DNA of 64,000 nucleotides, taken from positions 4,360,549 through 4,424,548 of the forward strand of contig NZ_CP084029.1 of NCBI RefSeq assembly GCF_020181615.1. Direction: 5' to 3'. A model generated the notes under the pieces. The model was not told where the DNA came from. It saw only the letters and a program-made list of their open reading frames with translations, and did not search any database. A program made the translations under genes and the position numbers. Positions within the stretch are counted from its first letter, which is position 1; each line of letters opens with the position of its first letter. Below are positions 7,688-16,575 of the stretch, piece by piece. The DNA comes from [Mycobacterium] crassicus (lineage in GTDB: Bacteria > Actinomycetota > Actinomycetes > Mycobacteriales > Mycobacteriaceae).

Positions 7688-7985
7688 ACGGAAGGCCGGT
7701 GAGGCCAAGATCGATCCGGAAGAGAAGGATCGATCTCCTGAACCGAACTTCCCAGTACGGATAGCGGTACCCACGCGGAGCCACAGCCGCGAAGATGGCA
7801 GAAGTGTTGTGGGCCTGCGTAATTGCGATACGTGTTCGGATTTGCCAGCCCTTTGGGTGGGGTTGCCGCCGAATAACACCGCAGGAGCGCCGAGGCCGCC
7901 CACGCAACCCACGTTGGACGCTTGGTAACCGTGAACCGTACTAGCGGGCGGCGGGCCGATTCCATCGGAACGCCGCCCGCTTCGC
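7688..7985 (+). ncRNA. Ms1 / MTS2823-type RNA-polymerase-binding RNA
   Basis: A 300-base non-coding stretch lies between the HAD gene and the Rv3662c-like gene, exactly where mycobacteria carry Ms1 (MTS2823 in M. tuberculosis), an abundant stationary-phase RNA of about 300 nt that binds core RNA polymerase. It begins with a promoter-like segment, contains paired elements such as GATCGATCC/GGATCGATC near 7709-7737, and ends with a very strong GC hairpin. No convincing ORF fits either strand. Identification rests on synteny, length and terminator; I could not compare sequence. Confidence 0.8.
7943..7981 (+). terminator. Terminator hairpin of the Ms1-type RNA
   Basis: AGCGGGCGGCG (7943-7953) pairs perfectly with CGCCGCCCGCT (7971-7981); inside it CCGAT pairs with ATCGG around TCC. 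The tail TCGCTATT is only weakly T-rich, common for mycobacterial terminators. Confidence 0.8.
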
Positions 7986-8006
7986 TATTGCGGTGCAGCT
8001 ATCGGA

Positions 8007-8771
8007 TCAGCGCTTGGCGCCAGCCTCAGCAATCCCCAGGGCATCCAGCGCGCCGGCGTGCATCGCACCGCAGCACAGCAGCAGCCACTGGGTGACGCCC
8101 GCTGTCGACCCGCCGGCGAAATCACGTGCCGCCTGGCGGTACTCGCCGGACTTGCGCATCCAGGTCACCTCCGGCACGCCCAGCCCGCGCCGGTCCAGCC
8201 CGCTGGCAATCGTCACCAGCCGGGCCGCACCCCGGGCAACCACGCCGTCGGCACTGCCGAACGGCGCGAGCGTCAGCAGTTCGCCGTGCACCACCGCAGC
8301 GAACACCGGCGCGGCCACATTGGTGCCGCCGGTGGCCAAGTCGGCGAGCATCTCCAGCCGGCGGCCGACCTCCGCGCCACCCTGCGGCCGGCCGAGGTGA
8401 TCCTCGTCGACCAGGTCGGCGGCGGCCAGCACGTGCAGCCGGGCCAGCGCCTGCAGCGGGGCACGCCGCCACACCTCGACCAGGGAGCCCTGGCCGCCCT
8501 CCAGAGCCTGGGCCACCCGCAGCGCCCCGGCGAACACGGGGTTCGCCGCAGCGGAGGCATCCACGCTGGTCGGGCCCCCATCGAGCACTGATGATGCCCG
8601 GGCCGCCCGCAGCGACGCCTCCGCGGCGCTGACCGGCCAGCCGCGCACGTTGGTCTTATGGCGCAGCGCGCGGGCCAACTCGTCGCGGACCTTTTCACTG
8701 GCCTCAGCGACACCGGGCAACTCAAGCAGCGGGGCCAATGGATCGTCGGTGGTGATCACGGGCTGTGACAC
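8007..8771 (-). CDS. Rv3662c-like conserved protein
   Basis: 254 residues from GTG 8771 (VSQPVITTDDPLAPLLELPG), matching the length I recall for Rv3662c. Alanine-rich and soluble, mostly helical by composition, with an RRAPLQALARLHVLAA segment and a C-terminal TQWLLLCCGAMHAGALDAL. It resembles the helical part of Fic-domain proteins but I see no HPFxxGNGR motif, so no catalytic function is claimed. A longer reading frame to 8972 overlaps the acs coding region and is not used. Only 28 bp separate it from divergent acs, where M. tuberculosis has the dpp peptide-transport operon. Confidence 0.75.
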   Translation of the reverse strand: MSQPVITTDDPLAPLLELPGVAEASEKVRDELARALRHKTNVRGWPVSAAEASLRAARASSVLDGGPTSVDASAAANPVFAGALRVAQALEGGQGSLVEVWRRAPLQALARLHVLAAADLVDEDHLGRPQGGAEVGRRLEMLADLATGGTNVAAPVFAAVVHGELLTLAPFGSADGVVARGAARLVTIASGLDRRGLGVPEVTWMRKSGEYRQAARDFAGGSTAGVTQWLLLCCGAMHAGALDALGIAEAGAKR

Positions 8772-8799
8772 TACCGCCGGGTTGATTAGGCTCCATACG

Positions 8800-10773
8800 G
8801 TGAGCCGGATCTCAGACACCGCAGCTGCCCCTTCACCGTCGTCGTACCCGCCTTCCGCCGAGTTCGTGGCGCAGGCCAATTCGGGTCCTGAGCTGTATCG
8901 GGCGGCTGAGGCCGATCGCCTGGGATTCTGGGCGCAGCAGGCCAATGAGCTCAGTTGGGCGACGCCGTTCACCGAGGTGCTGGATTATTCGCGGGCGCCG
9001 TTCGCGCGGTGGTTTGCCGATGGCCGGCTCAACGTCGCCTACAACTGCGTGGACCGCCATGTGGAGGCCGGCAACGGGGATCGGGTGGCGATCCACTGGG
9101 AGGGCGAGCCGGTCGGGGATGCCCGCTCGATCACCTACGCCGAGTTGCTCGCCGAGGTGAGCCGGGCCGCCAACGCGCTGACCGCGCTGGGATTGACCGC
9201 CGGTGACCGGGTGGCGATCTACCTGCCGATGATCCCCGAGGCCGTCATCGCGATGCTGGCCTGTGCGCGGTTGGGCGTGCTGCACACCGTGGTGTTCGCC
9301 GGGTTCTCCGCGCACGCGCTGCGCTCGCGTATCGACGACGCGCAGGCCAAGGTCGTGATCACCTCCGACGGGCAGTACCGGCGCGGTACGGCCGCGGCGC
9401 TCAAGCCCGCGGTGGACGAGGCGCTGAGCACCGGCGGCACCCAGGAGACCGTGGAGCATGTGCTGGTGGTGCGCCGCACCGGTGACGATGTGGCGTGGAC
9501 ACCGGATCGGGACCTGTGGTGGCACGAGGTGGTCGGTGCGGCCGCACCGGAGCACGCGTGCGAGGCCTTCGAGGCCGAGCAGCCGCTGTTTCTGCTGTAC
9601 ACGTCCGGGACCACGGGCAAGCCCAAGGGCATCGTGCACTCCAGCGGTGGTTACCTGACCCAGGCCGCCTACACCCACGCCCTCGTCTTCGACCTCAAGC
9701 CCGAGACCGACGTGTTCTGGTGCACCGCGGACGTCGGCTGGGTCACCGGCCACACCTACGCGGTGTACGGGCCGCTGGCCAACGGCACCACCGAGGTGAT
9801 CTACGAGGGCACCCCGGAGTACCCGGACCAGCACCGGCACTTCCAGATCATCGAAAAGTACGGTGTGACACTGTATTACACCGCTCCGACGCTGATCCGC
9901 ACTTTCATGAAGTGGGGGCGTGAGGTCCCCGACGCCTGCGATCTGTCCAGCCTGCGACTGCTGGGTTCGGTCGGTGAGCCGATCAACCCCGAAGCCTGGC
10001 GCTGGTACCGGCGGGTGATCGGCGCGGACGCGGTGCCGGTGGTCGACACGTGGTGGCAGACCGAGACCGGCGCGACGATGATCTGCCCGCTGCCCGGGGT
10101 GGCCGCGGCCAAACCGGGTTCGGCGATGACCCCGCTGCCCGGGATCTCGGCGCGCATCGTCGACGACCACGGCGATCTGATCGCACCCGCCGACGGCTCG
10201 GCCGAACCGGTCACCGGGTACCTGGTGATCGATGAGCCCTGGCCGGCGATGGCGCGCGGAATCTGGGGCGACGACCAGCGTTTCATCGACACCTACTGGT
10301 CGCGATTCGCCGAGCAGGGCTGGTATTTCGCCGGGGACGGCGCCCGCTACGACGCCGACGGCGACATCTGGGTGCTGGGCCGGATCGATGACGTGATGAA
10401 CGTGTCCGGGCACCGCATCTCCACCGCAGAGGTGGAGTCCGCCCTGGTCGGCCATGACGCGGTCGCCGAGGCGGCCGTGGTCGGGGCGATCGACGAGCAG
10501 ACCGGCCAGCGGATCTGCGCGTTCGTGGTGCTGGCCGCTTCGCACAGCGAGGTCGGCGGCACGATCGTCGACGAACTGCGCCAGCGGGTCACCGTGGAGA
10601 TCTCACCGATCGCCAAGCCCCGCAACATCCACGTCGTCCCGGAACTGCCCAAGACCCGCAGCGGCAAGATCATGCGGCGACTGCTGCGCGACATCGCCGA
10701 CGGCCGCGAACTCGGCGACACCTCAACCCTGGTGGACCCCAGCGTGTTCGACGCCATCCGGGCAGCCGACTAG
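8800..10773 (+). CDS. acs: Acetyl-CoA synthetase
   Basis: 657 residues, the usual length. It converts acetate, ATP and CoA to acetyl-CoA through acetyl-AMP. The P-loop-like YTSGTTGKPKGIVHSSGG lies near residue 267, the acetyl-CoA-synthetase motif WWQTETGATMICPLPG near 418, and the C-terminal PKTRSGKIMRRLLRD carries the lysine (about 622) that Pat acetylates and Sir2 deacetylates in this family. GTG 8800 was chosen because TAGGCT (8787-8792) ends seven bases upstream, indicating a leaderless transcript; longer in-frame extensions run into the divergent gene. No CRP-like TGTGA-N6-TCACA site is seen in the short intergenic gap. Confidence 0.95.
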   Translation: MSRISDTAAAPSPSSYPPSAEFVAQANSGPELYRAAEADRLGFWAQQANELSWATPFTEVLDYSRAPFARWFADGRLNVAYNCVDRHVEAGNGDRVAIHWEGEPVGDARSITYAELLAEVSRAANALTALGLTAGDRVAIYLPMIPEAVIAMLACARLGVLHTVVFAGFSAHALRSRIDDAQAKVVITSDGQYRRGTAAALKPAVDEALSTGGTQETVEHVLVVRRTGDDVAWTPDRDLWWHEVVGAAAPEHACEAFEAEQPLFLLYTSGTTGKPKGIVHSSGGYLTQAAYTHALVFDLKPETDVFWCTADVGWVTGHTYAVYGPLANGTTEVIYEGTPEYPDQHRHFQIIEKYGVTLYYTAPTLIRTFMKWGREVPDACDLSSLRLLGSVGEPINPEAWRWYRRVIGADAVPVVDTWWQTETGATMICPLPGVAAAKPGSAMTPLPGISARIVDDHGDLIAPADGSAEPVTGYLVIDEPWPAMARGIWGDDQRFIDTYWSRFAEQGWYFAGDGARYDADGDIWVLGRIDDVMNVSGHRISTAEVESALVGHDAVAEAAVVGAIDEQTGQRICAFVVLAASHSEVGGTIVDELRQRVTVEISPIAKPRNIHVVPELPKTRSGKIMRRLLRDIADGRELGDTSTLVDPSVFDAIRAAD

Positions 10774-10781
10774 GAAACGGC

Positions 10782-11519
10782 CTAGCCGATCGGCACGAAT
10801 CCGGCGCCCGGCCGGTCCTTCTCGGCCAGGTCGCCCAGCACGGCGTTGATCGACACCACCACCGCCGGCGTGTGCAGCGGAATGTACTTGACCACGCAGG
10901 TCGGCAGCGCCTCGCTGAACGCCCCGTGGATCATGCCGACCAACAAGTCGTTCACCACCACGGGCCCGCCGGAATCGCCCGGCCGCCCGCACACCTGCAT
11001 CACGATGGTGCCGGGGTCCTGACCCGGGCCCCAGGTGACGCCGCAGGAGTTGCCGGTGGTGCGGCCCTGCTTGCAGGCAATCTGGCCGAAGCTCGGGTCC
11101 GGGCCGATGCCGCTGATGACGAAACCACCGAAGTTGGGCACCGGCGTCACCTTGGCGGGGTCGAACTCGATCACCGCGTAGTCCAGGCCGTCGTTACCGG
11201 CCACCATGTGACCGACGATGCCGTTGCCCTCCGCCCCCTCCGCGGCGACCTCGGCGCCCGGGCCGCCGCAGTGCGCGGAGGTGAAACCGATCAGGGCACC
11301 CGTCCTGTCGTGGCCGATGGAGGTCAGCGTGCACAGTGTGTCCCCATCGACCACAATGCCGGCACCGCCGCCCAACACCACCTTGTCGTCGGCGGCGACT
11401 CGGCCGGCAGGGGCGGCCAGTACGGCCAAGGTGGCGCAGATCGCCCACGTCAGCAATGCCGTCATGGCACGCGGCAACCAGCGGTGTGCGCTCCGCACAG
11501 CGGCTCTCCCGTCGATCAA
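10782..11519 (-). CDS. Secreted trypsin-like serine protease (Rv3668c-like)
   Basis: 245 residues with a basic N-terminus and hydrophobic segment ALLTWAICATLAVLAAP followed by an AxA-like site near residue 43, i.e. a secreted or membrane-tethered protein. The catalytic triad of family S1 is recognisable: His in TSAHCGG, Asp in GLDYAVIEF, Ser in GRPGDSGGPVVV. Extra cysteines around these motifs probably form disulfides. Convergent with acs, separated by eight bases. Substrate unknown. Confidence 0.88.
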   Translation of the reverse strand: MIDGRAAVRSAHRWLPRAMTALLTWAICATLAVLAAPAGRVAADDKVVLGGGAGIVVDGDTLCTLTSIGHDRTGALIGFTSAHCGGPGAEVAAEGAEGNGIVGHMVAGNDGLDYAVIEFDPAKVTPVPNFGGFVISGIGPDPSFGQIACKQGRTTGNSCGVTWGPGQDPGTIVMQVCGRPGDSGGPVVVNDLLVGMIHGAFSEALPTCVVKYIPLHTPAVVVSINAVLGDLAEKDRPGAGFVPIG

Positions 11520-11656
11520 CTCCGCCCCCCCGTCTGTGAAAAGACAGCTTATCGTGGAGCCGGCCCGTCAGGCCCGTAGCTTTACGGGGTCACGTGTCGG
11601 GGGCGCTGACGCATGGCAACATTAGGCCGCGACGACAGCGAACGGGAGGACAGCCA

Positions 11657-12220
11657 GTGAGCAAGGCCGATCGCAGGAATGCATCACGCGGCTCGAACAG
11701 AGCGAAGGCGGACCGCAACGGGGTACCCAACACCCTGGCGACCATCCCCCTGGCCGATCCGCATGCCCTGCCCGCCGACCCCTCCCTTGGTGAGCTGGTC
11801 AAGGACGCGACCGCGCAGCTGTCGACGCTGGTACGCGCGGAGGTCGAACTGGCCCGCGCCGAGATCACCCGCGACGTCAAGAAGGGCCTGACCGGCAGCG
11901 TCTTCTTCATCGCGGCCCTGGTCGTGCTGTTCTACTCCACGTTCTTCTTCTTCTTCTTCGTCGCCGAACTGCTCGACACCTGGCTGCAGAGCTGGGCCGC
12001 CTACCTGATCGTGTTCGGCATCATGCTGGCGGTGACGCTGGCCCTGGCCCTGCTGGGATTCCTGCGGGTCCGGCGTATCCGGGGACCACGCCAGACCATC
12101 GAGTCGGTGCGCGAGACCCGCGATGCGCTGCGTCCCGATCCGGAGCGGTTGCATTCGTCGGGTCCGCACGCACTGGGTAGCCATGACGGCAGGCCGACGA
12201 CCGATCCCTCGGGCTGGTAG
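11657..12220 (+). CDS. Holin-X-like membrane protein (Rv3669-like)
   Basis: 187 residues. A charged N-terminal part with the conserved segment LGELVKDATAQLSTLVRAEVELARAEI is followed by two membrane helices, the first containing a striking STFFFFFFVAELL run and the second LIVFGIMLAVTLALALLGFL. This is the actinobacterial phage-holin-3 (DUF1469/Holin-X) pattern; in chromosomes these proteins are cell-envelope proteins of unknown function. GTG 11657 has GGGAGGA seven bases upstream, preferred over the in-frame ATG 11594. Its stop overlaps the ephE start by one base, so the two are coupled. Confidence 0.85.
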   Translation: MSKADRRNASRGSNRAKADRNGVPNTLATIPLADPHALPADPSLGELVKDATAQLSTLVRAEVELARAEITRDVKKGLTGSVFFIAALVVLFYSTFFFFFFVAELLDTWLQSWAAYLIVFGIMLAVTLALALLGFLRVRRIRGPRQTIESVRETRDALRPDPERLHSSGPHALGSHDGRPTTDPSGW

Positions 12221-13173
12221 TGCCGCCACCGGATCCGTCGATCACCCGTATCGACGGGCCGTGGCGCCATTGGGACGTCCACGCCAACGGCATCCGCTTC
12301 CATGTCGTCGAGGCGATACCGGACGACGCTGACGACATCGACGGTCCGCCGACCGCTCGACCCCTGGTGATGCTGCTGCACGGGTTCGGCTCGTTCTGGT
12401 GGACCTGGCGGCACCAGTTGCGCGGCCTGTCCGGTGTCCGGGTGGTCGCGGTCGACCTGCGCGGCTACGGGGGCAGTGACAAGCCTCCCCGCGGATACGA
12501 CGGCTGGACCCTGGCCGGCGACACCGCCGGCCTGGTGCGCGCCCTGGGACACACCTCGGCGACACTGGTCGGCCACGCCGATGGGGGTCTGGTGTGCTGG
12601 GCCACCGCACTGCTGCACCCCCGGCTTGTGAACGCGATCGCCGTGGTGAGCTCTCCGCATCCGGCGGCGCTGCGCAAATCCGCACTGACCCAGGCCGATC
12701 AGAGACGAGCGCTGCTGCCGTGGTTGTTGCGTTATCAGGTGCCGTTCTGGCCGGAACACACCCTGACCCGACGCGGCGGCGCCGAGATCGAGCACCTGGT
12801 GCGCAGCAGGGCCGGCGCGAAATGGCAGTCGAGCCAGGATTTCTCCGAAACCATCGGCCACCTGCGCACCGCGATCCGGATCCCGTCGGCGGCGCATTCG
12901 GCGTTGGAATATCAGCGCTGGGCGGTGCGCAGCCAACTTCGCTCCGAAGGCCACCGGTTCATGAAGGCACTGGATCTACGCACCCTGACGATCCCGCTGC
13001 TGCACGTGCGCGGCGACGACGACCCCTACGTGCTGGCGGACCCGGTGGAACGGACCCGGCGCTACGCCCCGCACGGCGAGTACGTATCACTAAGCGGTGT
13101 AAGTCATTTCGCCCATGAAGAGGCGCCCGAAGAGGTCAACGACCAGCTGATGCGATTTCTGCGGCGGGTCTAG
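12220..13173 (+). CDS. ephE: Alpha/beta hydrolase, EphE-type epoxide hydrolase
   Basis: 317 residues. HGFGSFWWTWRHQL is the oxyanion-hole region, RGYGGSDKP the conserved strand-turn, LVGHADGGLV the nucleophile elbow with Asp as nucleophile, and GVSHFAHEEAPEEV supplies the catalytic His. This Asp-His arrangement fits soluble epoxide hydrolases; the cap domain is FWPEHTLTRRGGAEIE onward. The GTG start shares its G with the preceding TAG stop (TAGTG), giving translational coupling to the holin-like gene. Counterpart of Rv3670. Substrate unknown. Confidence 0.88.
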   Translation: MPPPDPSITRIDGPWRHWDVHANGIRFHVVEAIPDDADDIDGPPTARPLVMLLHGFGSFWWTWRHQLRGLSGVRVVAVDLRGYGGSDKPPRGYDGWTLAGDTAGLVRALGHTSATLVGHADGGLVCWATALLHPRLVNAIAVVSSPHPAALRKSALTQADQRRALLPWLLRYQVPFWPEHTLTRRGGAEIEHLVRSRAGAKWQSSQDFSETIGHLRTAIRIPSAAHSALEYQRWAVRSQLRSEGHRFMKALDLRTLTIPLLHVRGDDDPYVLADPVERTRRYAPHGEYVSLSGVSHFAHEEAPEEVNDQLMRFLRRV

Positions 13174-13178
13174 CCGCC

Positions 13179-14372
13179 TCACTCCCCGCCGACGCAGACC
13201 TGGGTGGAGACCGGTTGAGTGTCAGCGACGCGGACAAGCTGGCTCGCCACCTCATCGGCGGTCATCACGAACCCGGTGTCGGCGTCGTCAACCGCCGCGC
13301 CGAACACCACACCGAGCACCCGGCCTTCCATGTCGATCATGGGGCCACCGGAATTCCCTTGCTGCACAGTGCCCCTGATCGTATACACCTGACGGGTGAC
13401 GGTTGCACTGCGATAGATGTCGGGCCCTTCGAGGTTGATCGTGTCGCGGACGCGGGCCGGTGTCGCCTCGAAGACCCCACCGCCCGGGTAGCCCAGCACC
13501 AGGGCGTCGGTGTCGGCATCGGCCGAACGGGAGGCGAATGTCAACGGCGGCAACGGCAGATCCGGCACAGCCAGGATCGAGATGTCCTCCTTGGGGTCGA
13601 AGGAGATCACCGTGGCGTCGAAGGACCTGGTCCCGCTCTCCACCGAGACGCTGTCCGAGCCGGCGACCACGTGCGCGTTCGTCATCACCCGGTTGGGAGC
13701 GATCACGAACCCGGTGCCCTCCAACACCTTCTGACAGTTGGGCGCCACACCGCGGATCCGCAGCACACTCGGCGCGGTGGCCTCCACCACCGGGCTGGCG
13801 GCCAGGGCCGGGTCCGGTGCGTCCACCGCGGCGATCGGGGTGCGGCTGAACGGTTCCAGCACAGCCGGCAGCCCGGAGTCGTCGAGCACCGCCGACAACC
13901 GCCGCGGCACGTTCTTGAGCCAGCGCGGCGCGAGGTCGTCGACCTGGCGCAACACCTGTGAATCGTTGACCGCGGCAGCCAGGTTCGGCTGGTCGGATGC
14001 CGTCAGCGGGGTGGCCAGCAGCCAGGCGGCGATCAGTACCACCACCAGTTGCAGCGCCACCCCGATGATGGAGTCCACTCCCCGCACGCCGGGACTGCGG
14101 ATCGCTCCGCGCACCGCCCGGCCCAACACCACACCGGCGACCTCACCGATGACGACCATGGCCAGGATCAGGAACAGCGCCGCGAACAGCTTCAACCGGG
14201 CGCCGTCGACGTGTTCGATCAGGTGCGGGGCCAGCAGCACGCCAGCCATCGCGCCGAGCGCAACGCCGACGAAGGACAGCAGCGAGCCGAGCGCACCCGA
14301 GCGCCAACCGGAAACCGCGGCAACGAAGGCGATCGCCAGCACGGCGATGTCGAGCCACTGCGACGACGTCAT
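13179..14372 (-). CDS. marP: Membrane-anchored periplasmic serine protease MarP
   Basis: 397 residues, identical in length to M. tuberculosis MarP. The N-terminus holds four membrane helices of the CvpA type (WLDIAVLAIAFVAAVSGW onward). The periplasmic chymotrypsin-like domain shows His in VMTNAHVVAGSD, Asp in PKEDISILAVPD and Ser in QQGNSGGPMIDMEG. Cysteines in PNCQKVLEG and in the C-terminal TQVCVGGE match the disulfide that stabilises MarP. MarP keeps the cytoplasm neutral in acid by processing RipA. ATG 14372 overlaps the NUDIX stop (ATGA), so it is the last gene of nth-tlpA-nudix-marP. Confidence 0.95.
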   Translation of the reverse strand: MTSSQWLDIAVLAIAFVAAVSGWRSGALGSLLSFVGVALGAMAGVLLAPHLIEHVDGARLKLFAALFLILAMVVIGEVAGVVLGRAVRGAIRSPGVRGVDSIIGVALQLVVVLIAAWLLATPLTASDQPNLAAAVNDSQVLRQVDDLAPRWLKNVPRRLSAVLDDSGLPAVLEPFSRTPIAAVDAPDPALAASPVVEATAPSVLRIRGVAPNCQKVLEGTGFVIAPNRVMTNAHVVAGSDSVSVESGTRSFDATVISFDPKEDISILAVPDLPLPPLTFASRSADADTDALVLGYPGGGVFEATPARVRDTINLEGPDIYRSATVTRQVYTIRGTVQQGNSGGPMIDMEGRVLGVVFGAAVDDADTGFVMTADEVASQLVRVADTQPVSTQVCVGGE

Positions 14373-15109
14373 ATTTCGCCTTCTCCTCCAACCAGCGCCA
14401 TGGCCTCGTCCAGCCCGCGCACCTCGCTGGTGTCCCAGGGCTGCGCCCAGCCCGCGACGTCCAGCATCGCCGAGATCACCTGCGCGGTGAAACCCCAGAC
14501 CAACATCTCGTTGAGCCGAAACGCGGGCATGGCCCAACGCCGACTGCGCGCATCACGGTAAACCATCAACCGGTTCTCGGGGTTGATGAATGCCCGGACC
14601 GGAACCCGTGCCACAACAGCGGTCTCGGCCTGGTCCACCACGGTCACCGGCCCGGGATCCTCGGAGTAGGCCAGCACCGGCACCACCTGGAACGCCGAGG
14701 GCGCGATGAAGACCTTCCCCAAGACCACCAGCGGGTGCACTCGGCTCGGGTCGATTCCGGTCTCCTCGTTGGCCTCCCGCAGCGCGGTGGCCACCGGACC
14801 GGCGTCGCCGGGATCGACGGCCCCGCCCGGAAACGCCGCCTGGCCGGCGTGATGGCGCAGCGTGGAGGCCCGCACCGTCACCAGCAGGTCGGCCGACTCC
14901 GGCAGAACGCCCAGCTCGGTCGACGGCGGACCGGAGAACAACACCAGCACCGCCGCGTCGCGCCTGGTACCGGTGATGGTCGCCTGGGCGTTGGCCGCCT
15001 TGATCGTCGCGCGCACATCGACGGGCAGCCGGTGCAGGTAGGCATCGGGCAACCGGTCTGCGTTGTCGACCAGCGGGCGCAGCCAGGACGGGGCGTTCCC
15101 AGCGCTCAC
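14369..15109 (-). CDS. NUDIX hydrolase, CoA-pyrophosphatase type
   Basis: 246 residues. The Nudix box is intact: FPGGAVDPGDAG followed by ALREANEETGI, giving GX5EX7REUXEEXGU-like spacing at about residues 98-120. Together with upstream LVTVRASTLRHHAGQAAFPG it fits the CoA/NADH pyrophosphatase subgroup (NudL-like). GTG 15109 overlaps the thioredoxin-like stop as GTGA. Counterpart of Rv3672c; its coupling to marP is conserved. Confidence 0.88.
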   Translation of the reverse strand: MSAGNAPSWLRPLVDNADRLPDAYLHRLPVDVRATIKAANAQATITGTRRDAAVLVLFSGPPSTELGVLPESADLLVTVRASTLRHHAGQAAFPGGAVDPGDAGPVATALREANEETGIDPSRVHPLVVLGKVFIAPSAFQVVPVLAYSEDPGPVTVVDQAETAVVARVPVRAFINPENRLMVYRDARSRRWAMPAFRLNEMLVWGFTAQVISAMLDVAGWAQPWDTSEVRGLDEAMALVGGEGEI

Positions 15110-15744
15110 GGCGCCTCCCTCTCCTCGACGGCGGCGGCGATCTCCTCGACGGTGGCGAAGGGCTGCGGCAGGATGCGGGCAACGCTACCGTCCGCGGCCA
15201 GCACCACCGTGGCTGGCATCACATTGGGCACTCGCAACGCGGCGGCCACCCGCCGGCGGCCGTCCTGCAGGGTGGGCAGCCGCACCCCCAGTTCGGCGAG
15301 CAGCGCCAGGCCCGCGGCCTCGTTGTCGTCCTGGTGGACCGTCACCACCGTCACGCCCGGCCCGGCCCGGCGCTGGTACTCGGCCAGCGCCGGCAACTCG
15401 TCCCGGCACGGCCGGCACCAGTACGCCCACAGGTTCAACACCACCCGGCGGCCGGCGAGCATCCTGGCCACGTCGACGGGCTCGCCGTCGGCGGCGCATG
15501 CCACGGTGACATCGCGCAGGGCGGGTGGACCGGCGCCGTCCGGTGCGACCCGGCAGGGCGGCAGGTCCGCACGCTGACGCAGGACGTTCAGGTCCTGGCC
15601 GGCGGCCACGGGCGCGCTGGATCGTTGGGAGCCCGGCGCCGTGGCGGTGGTGTCACGGCGCATCTCGATCACCAGGCCGGCGACCAGGGCGGCCGCCACC
15701 GCCAGTACCGCCAGGGTCCATCCGGTTGACCTGTGCATCCGCAC
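15106..15744 (-). CDS. TlpA/ResA-like membrane-anchored thioredoxin
   Basis: 212 residues. One N-terminal helix (TGWTLAVLAVAAALVAGLVI) anchors a periplasmic thioredoxin fold with active site LNLWAYWCRPCRDELPAL near residue 107; WCxPC is the TlpA signature. PNVMPATVVL supplies the cis-Pro loop. Two additional cysteines (LPPCRV, VACAAD) may form another disulfide. Likely a thiol-disulfide reductant for exported proteins, interesting beside MarP whose protease domain contains a disulfide. Starts GTG 15744 or ATG 15738 are both possible. Confidence 0.88.
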   Translation of the reverse strand: MRMHRSTGWTLAVLAVAAALVAGLVIEMRRDTTATAPGSQRSSAPVAAGQDLNVLRQRADLPPCRVAPDGAGPPALRDVTVACAADGEPVDVARMLAGRRVVLNLWAYWCRPCRDELPALAEYQRRAGPGVTVVTVHQDDNEAAGLALLAELGVRLPTLQDGRRRVAAALRVPNVMPATVVLAADGSVARILPQPFATVEEIAAAVEEREAP

Positions 15745-15762
15745 TTACCCGCTCGAGGACCG

Positions 15763-16515
15763 CTAGAGCCCGGCCAGGGCCAGCAGGTGTTCGGTTTCGG
15801 GGCCCTTGACCAGCGCGGCGGCCTCGGTCGGGTTGGTGGGCCCGAGCCCGAACGACGGGCAGTCCTTGGCCAGCACGCACACCCCGCAGGCCGGTTTGCG
15901 GGCGTGGCAGACCCGCCGGCCGTGGAAGATCACCCGGTGACTGAGCAGCGTCCACTCTTTGCGCTCGATCAGCTCACCGATCGCGTGCTCGACCTTGACC
16001 GGGTCCTCCTCTGCGGTCCAGGCCCAGCGCCGCACCAGCCGCCCGAAGTGAGTGTCGACGGTGATGCCCGGTACCCCGAACGCGTTGCCCAGAATCACGT
16101 TGGCGGTCTTTCGGCCCACCCCGGGCAGGCGCACCAGTTCGTCCATCGTGTCGGGCAGCTCCCCGTCGAACCGCTCGACCAGCGCCTGGCCCAGTTTGAT
16201 CAACGAGGACGCCTTGTTGCGGTAGAAGCCGGTGGGCCGGATGAGCTCTTCCAGCTCGGTCCGGTCGGCCTGCGCGTAGTCCAGTGCGGTGGGGTACCGG
16301 GCGAACAGCGCCGGCGTCGTGAGGTTCACCCGCACGTCGGTGCACTGCGCCGACAACACCGTCGCCACGGCCAGCTCCAGCGGCGTGGTGAAGTCCAGTT
16401 CGCAGTGGGCATCCGGAAACGCCTGCGCCAGGGTTCGATTCATCCGCCGAGCACGCCGCACCAACCCGGTCCGCGTCTCCGTCCGGGCAACGCGGGCGCC
16501 CTTGTCCACTGTCAC
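15763..16515 (-). CDS. nth: Endonuclease III
   Basis: 250 residues from GTG 16515. DNA glycosylase/AP lyase for oxidised pyrimidines. The helix-hairpin-helix [13 protein letters not shown] contains the catalytic Lys, [13 protein letters not shown] the catalytic Asp, and the C-terminal [17 protein letters not shown] gives the C-X6-C-X2-C-X5-C cluster binding a 4Fe-4S. An upstream in-frame ATG at 16737 would run through the divergent small gene and is rejected; a nearby GTG 16509 is also possible. Confidence 0.93.
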   Translation of the reverse strand: MTVDKGARVARTETRTGLVRRARRMNRTLAQAFPDAHCELDFTTPLELAVATVLSAQCTDVRVNLTTPALFARYPTALDYAQADRTELEELIRPTGFYRNKASSLIKLGQALVERFDGELPDTMDELVRLPGVGRKTANVILGNAFGVPGITVDTHFGRLVRRWAWTAEEDPVKVEHAIGELIERKEWTLLSHRVIFHGRRVCHARKPACGVCVLAKDCPSFGLGPTNPTEAAALVKGPETEHLLALAGL

Positions 16516-16575
16516 CTCCGACAGGGTACTAATTCGTGACCCCAATGAGACCTTGCCCAGGTTTACTGTCACCTT

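Noticed and set aside
8772..8820. CRP site before acs
   Set aside because: TGTGACACTACC near 8764 has only one half of TGTGA-N6-TCACA.
8833..10545. 570-codon frame antisense to acs
   Set aside because: The sense frame is a complete acetyl-CoA synthetase; the antisense product has no domain and a His/Arg/Gly bias.
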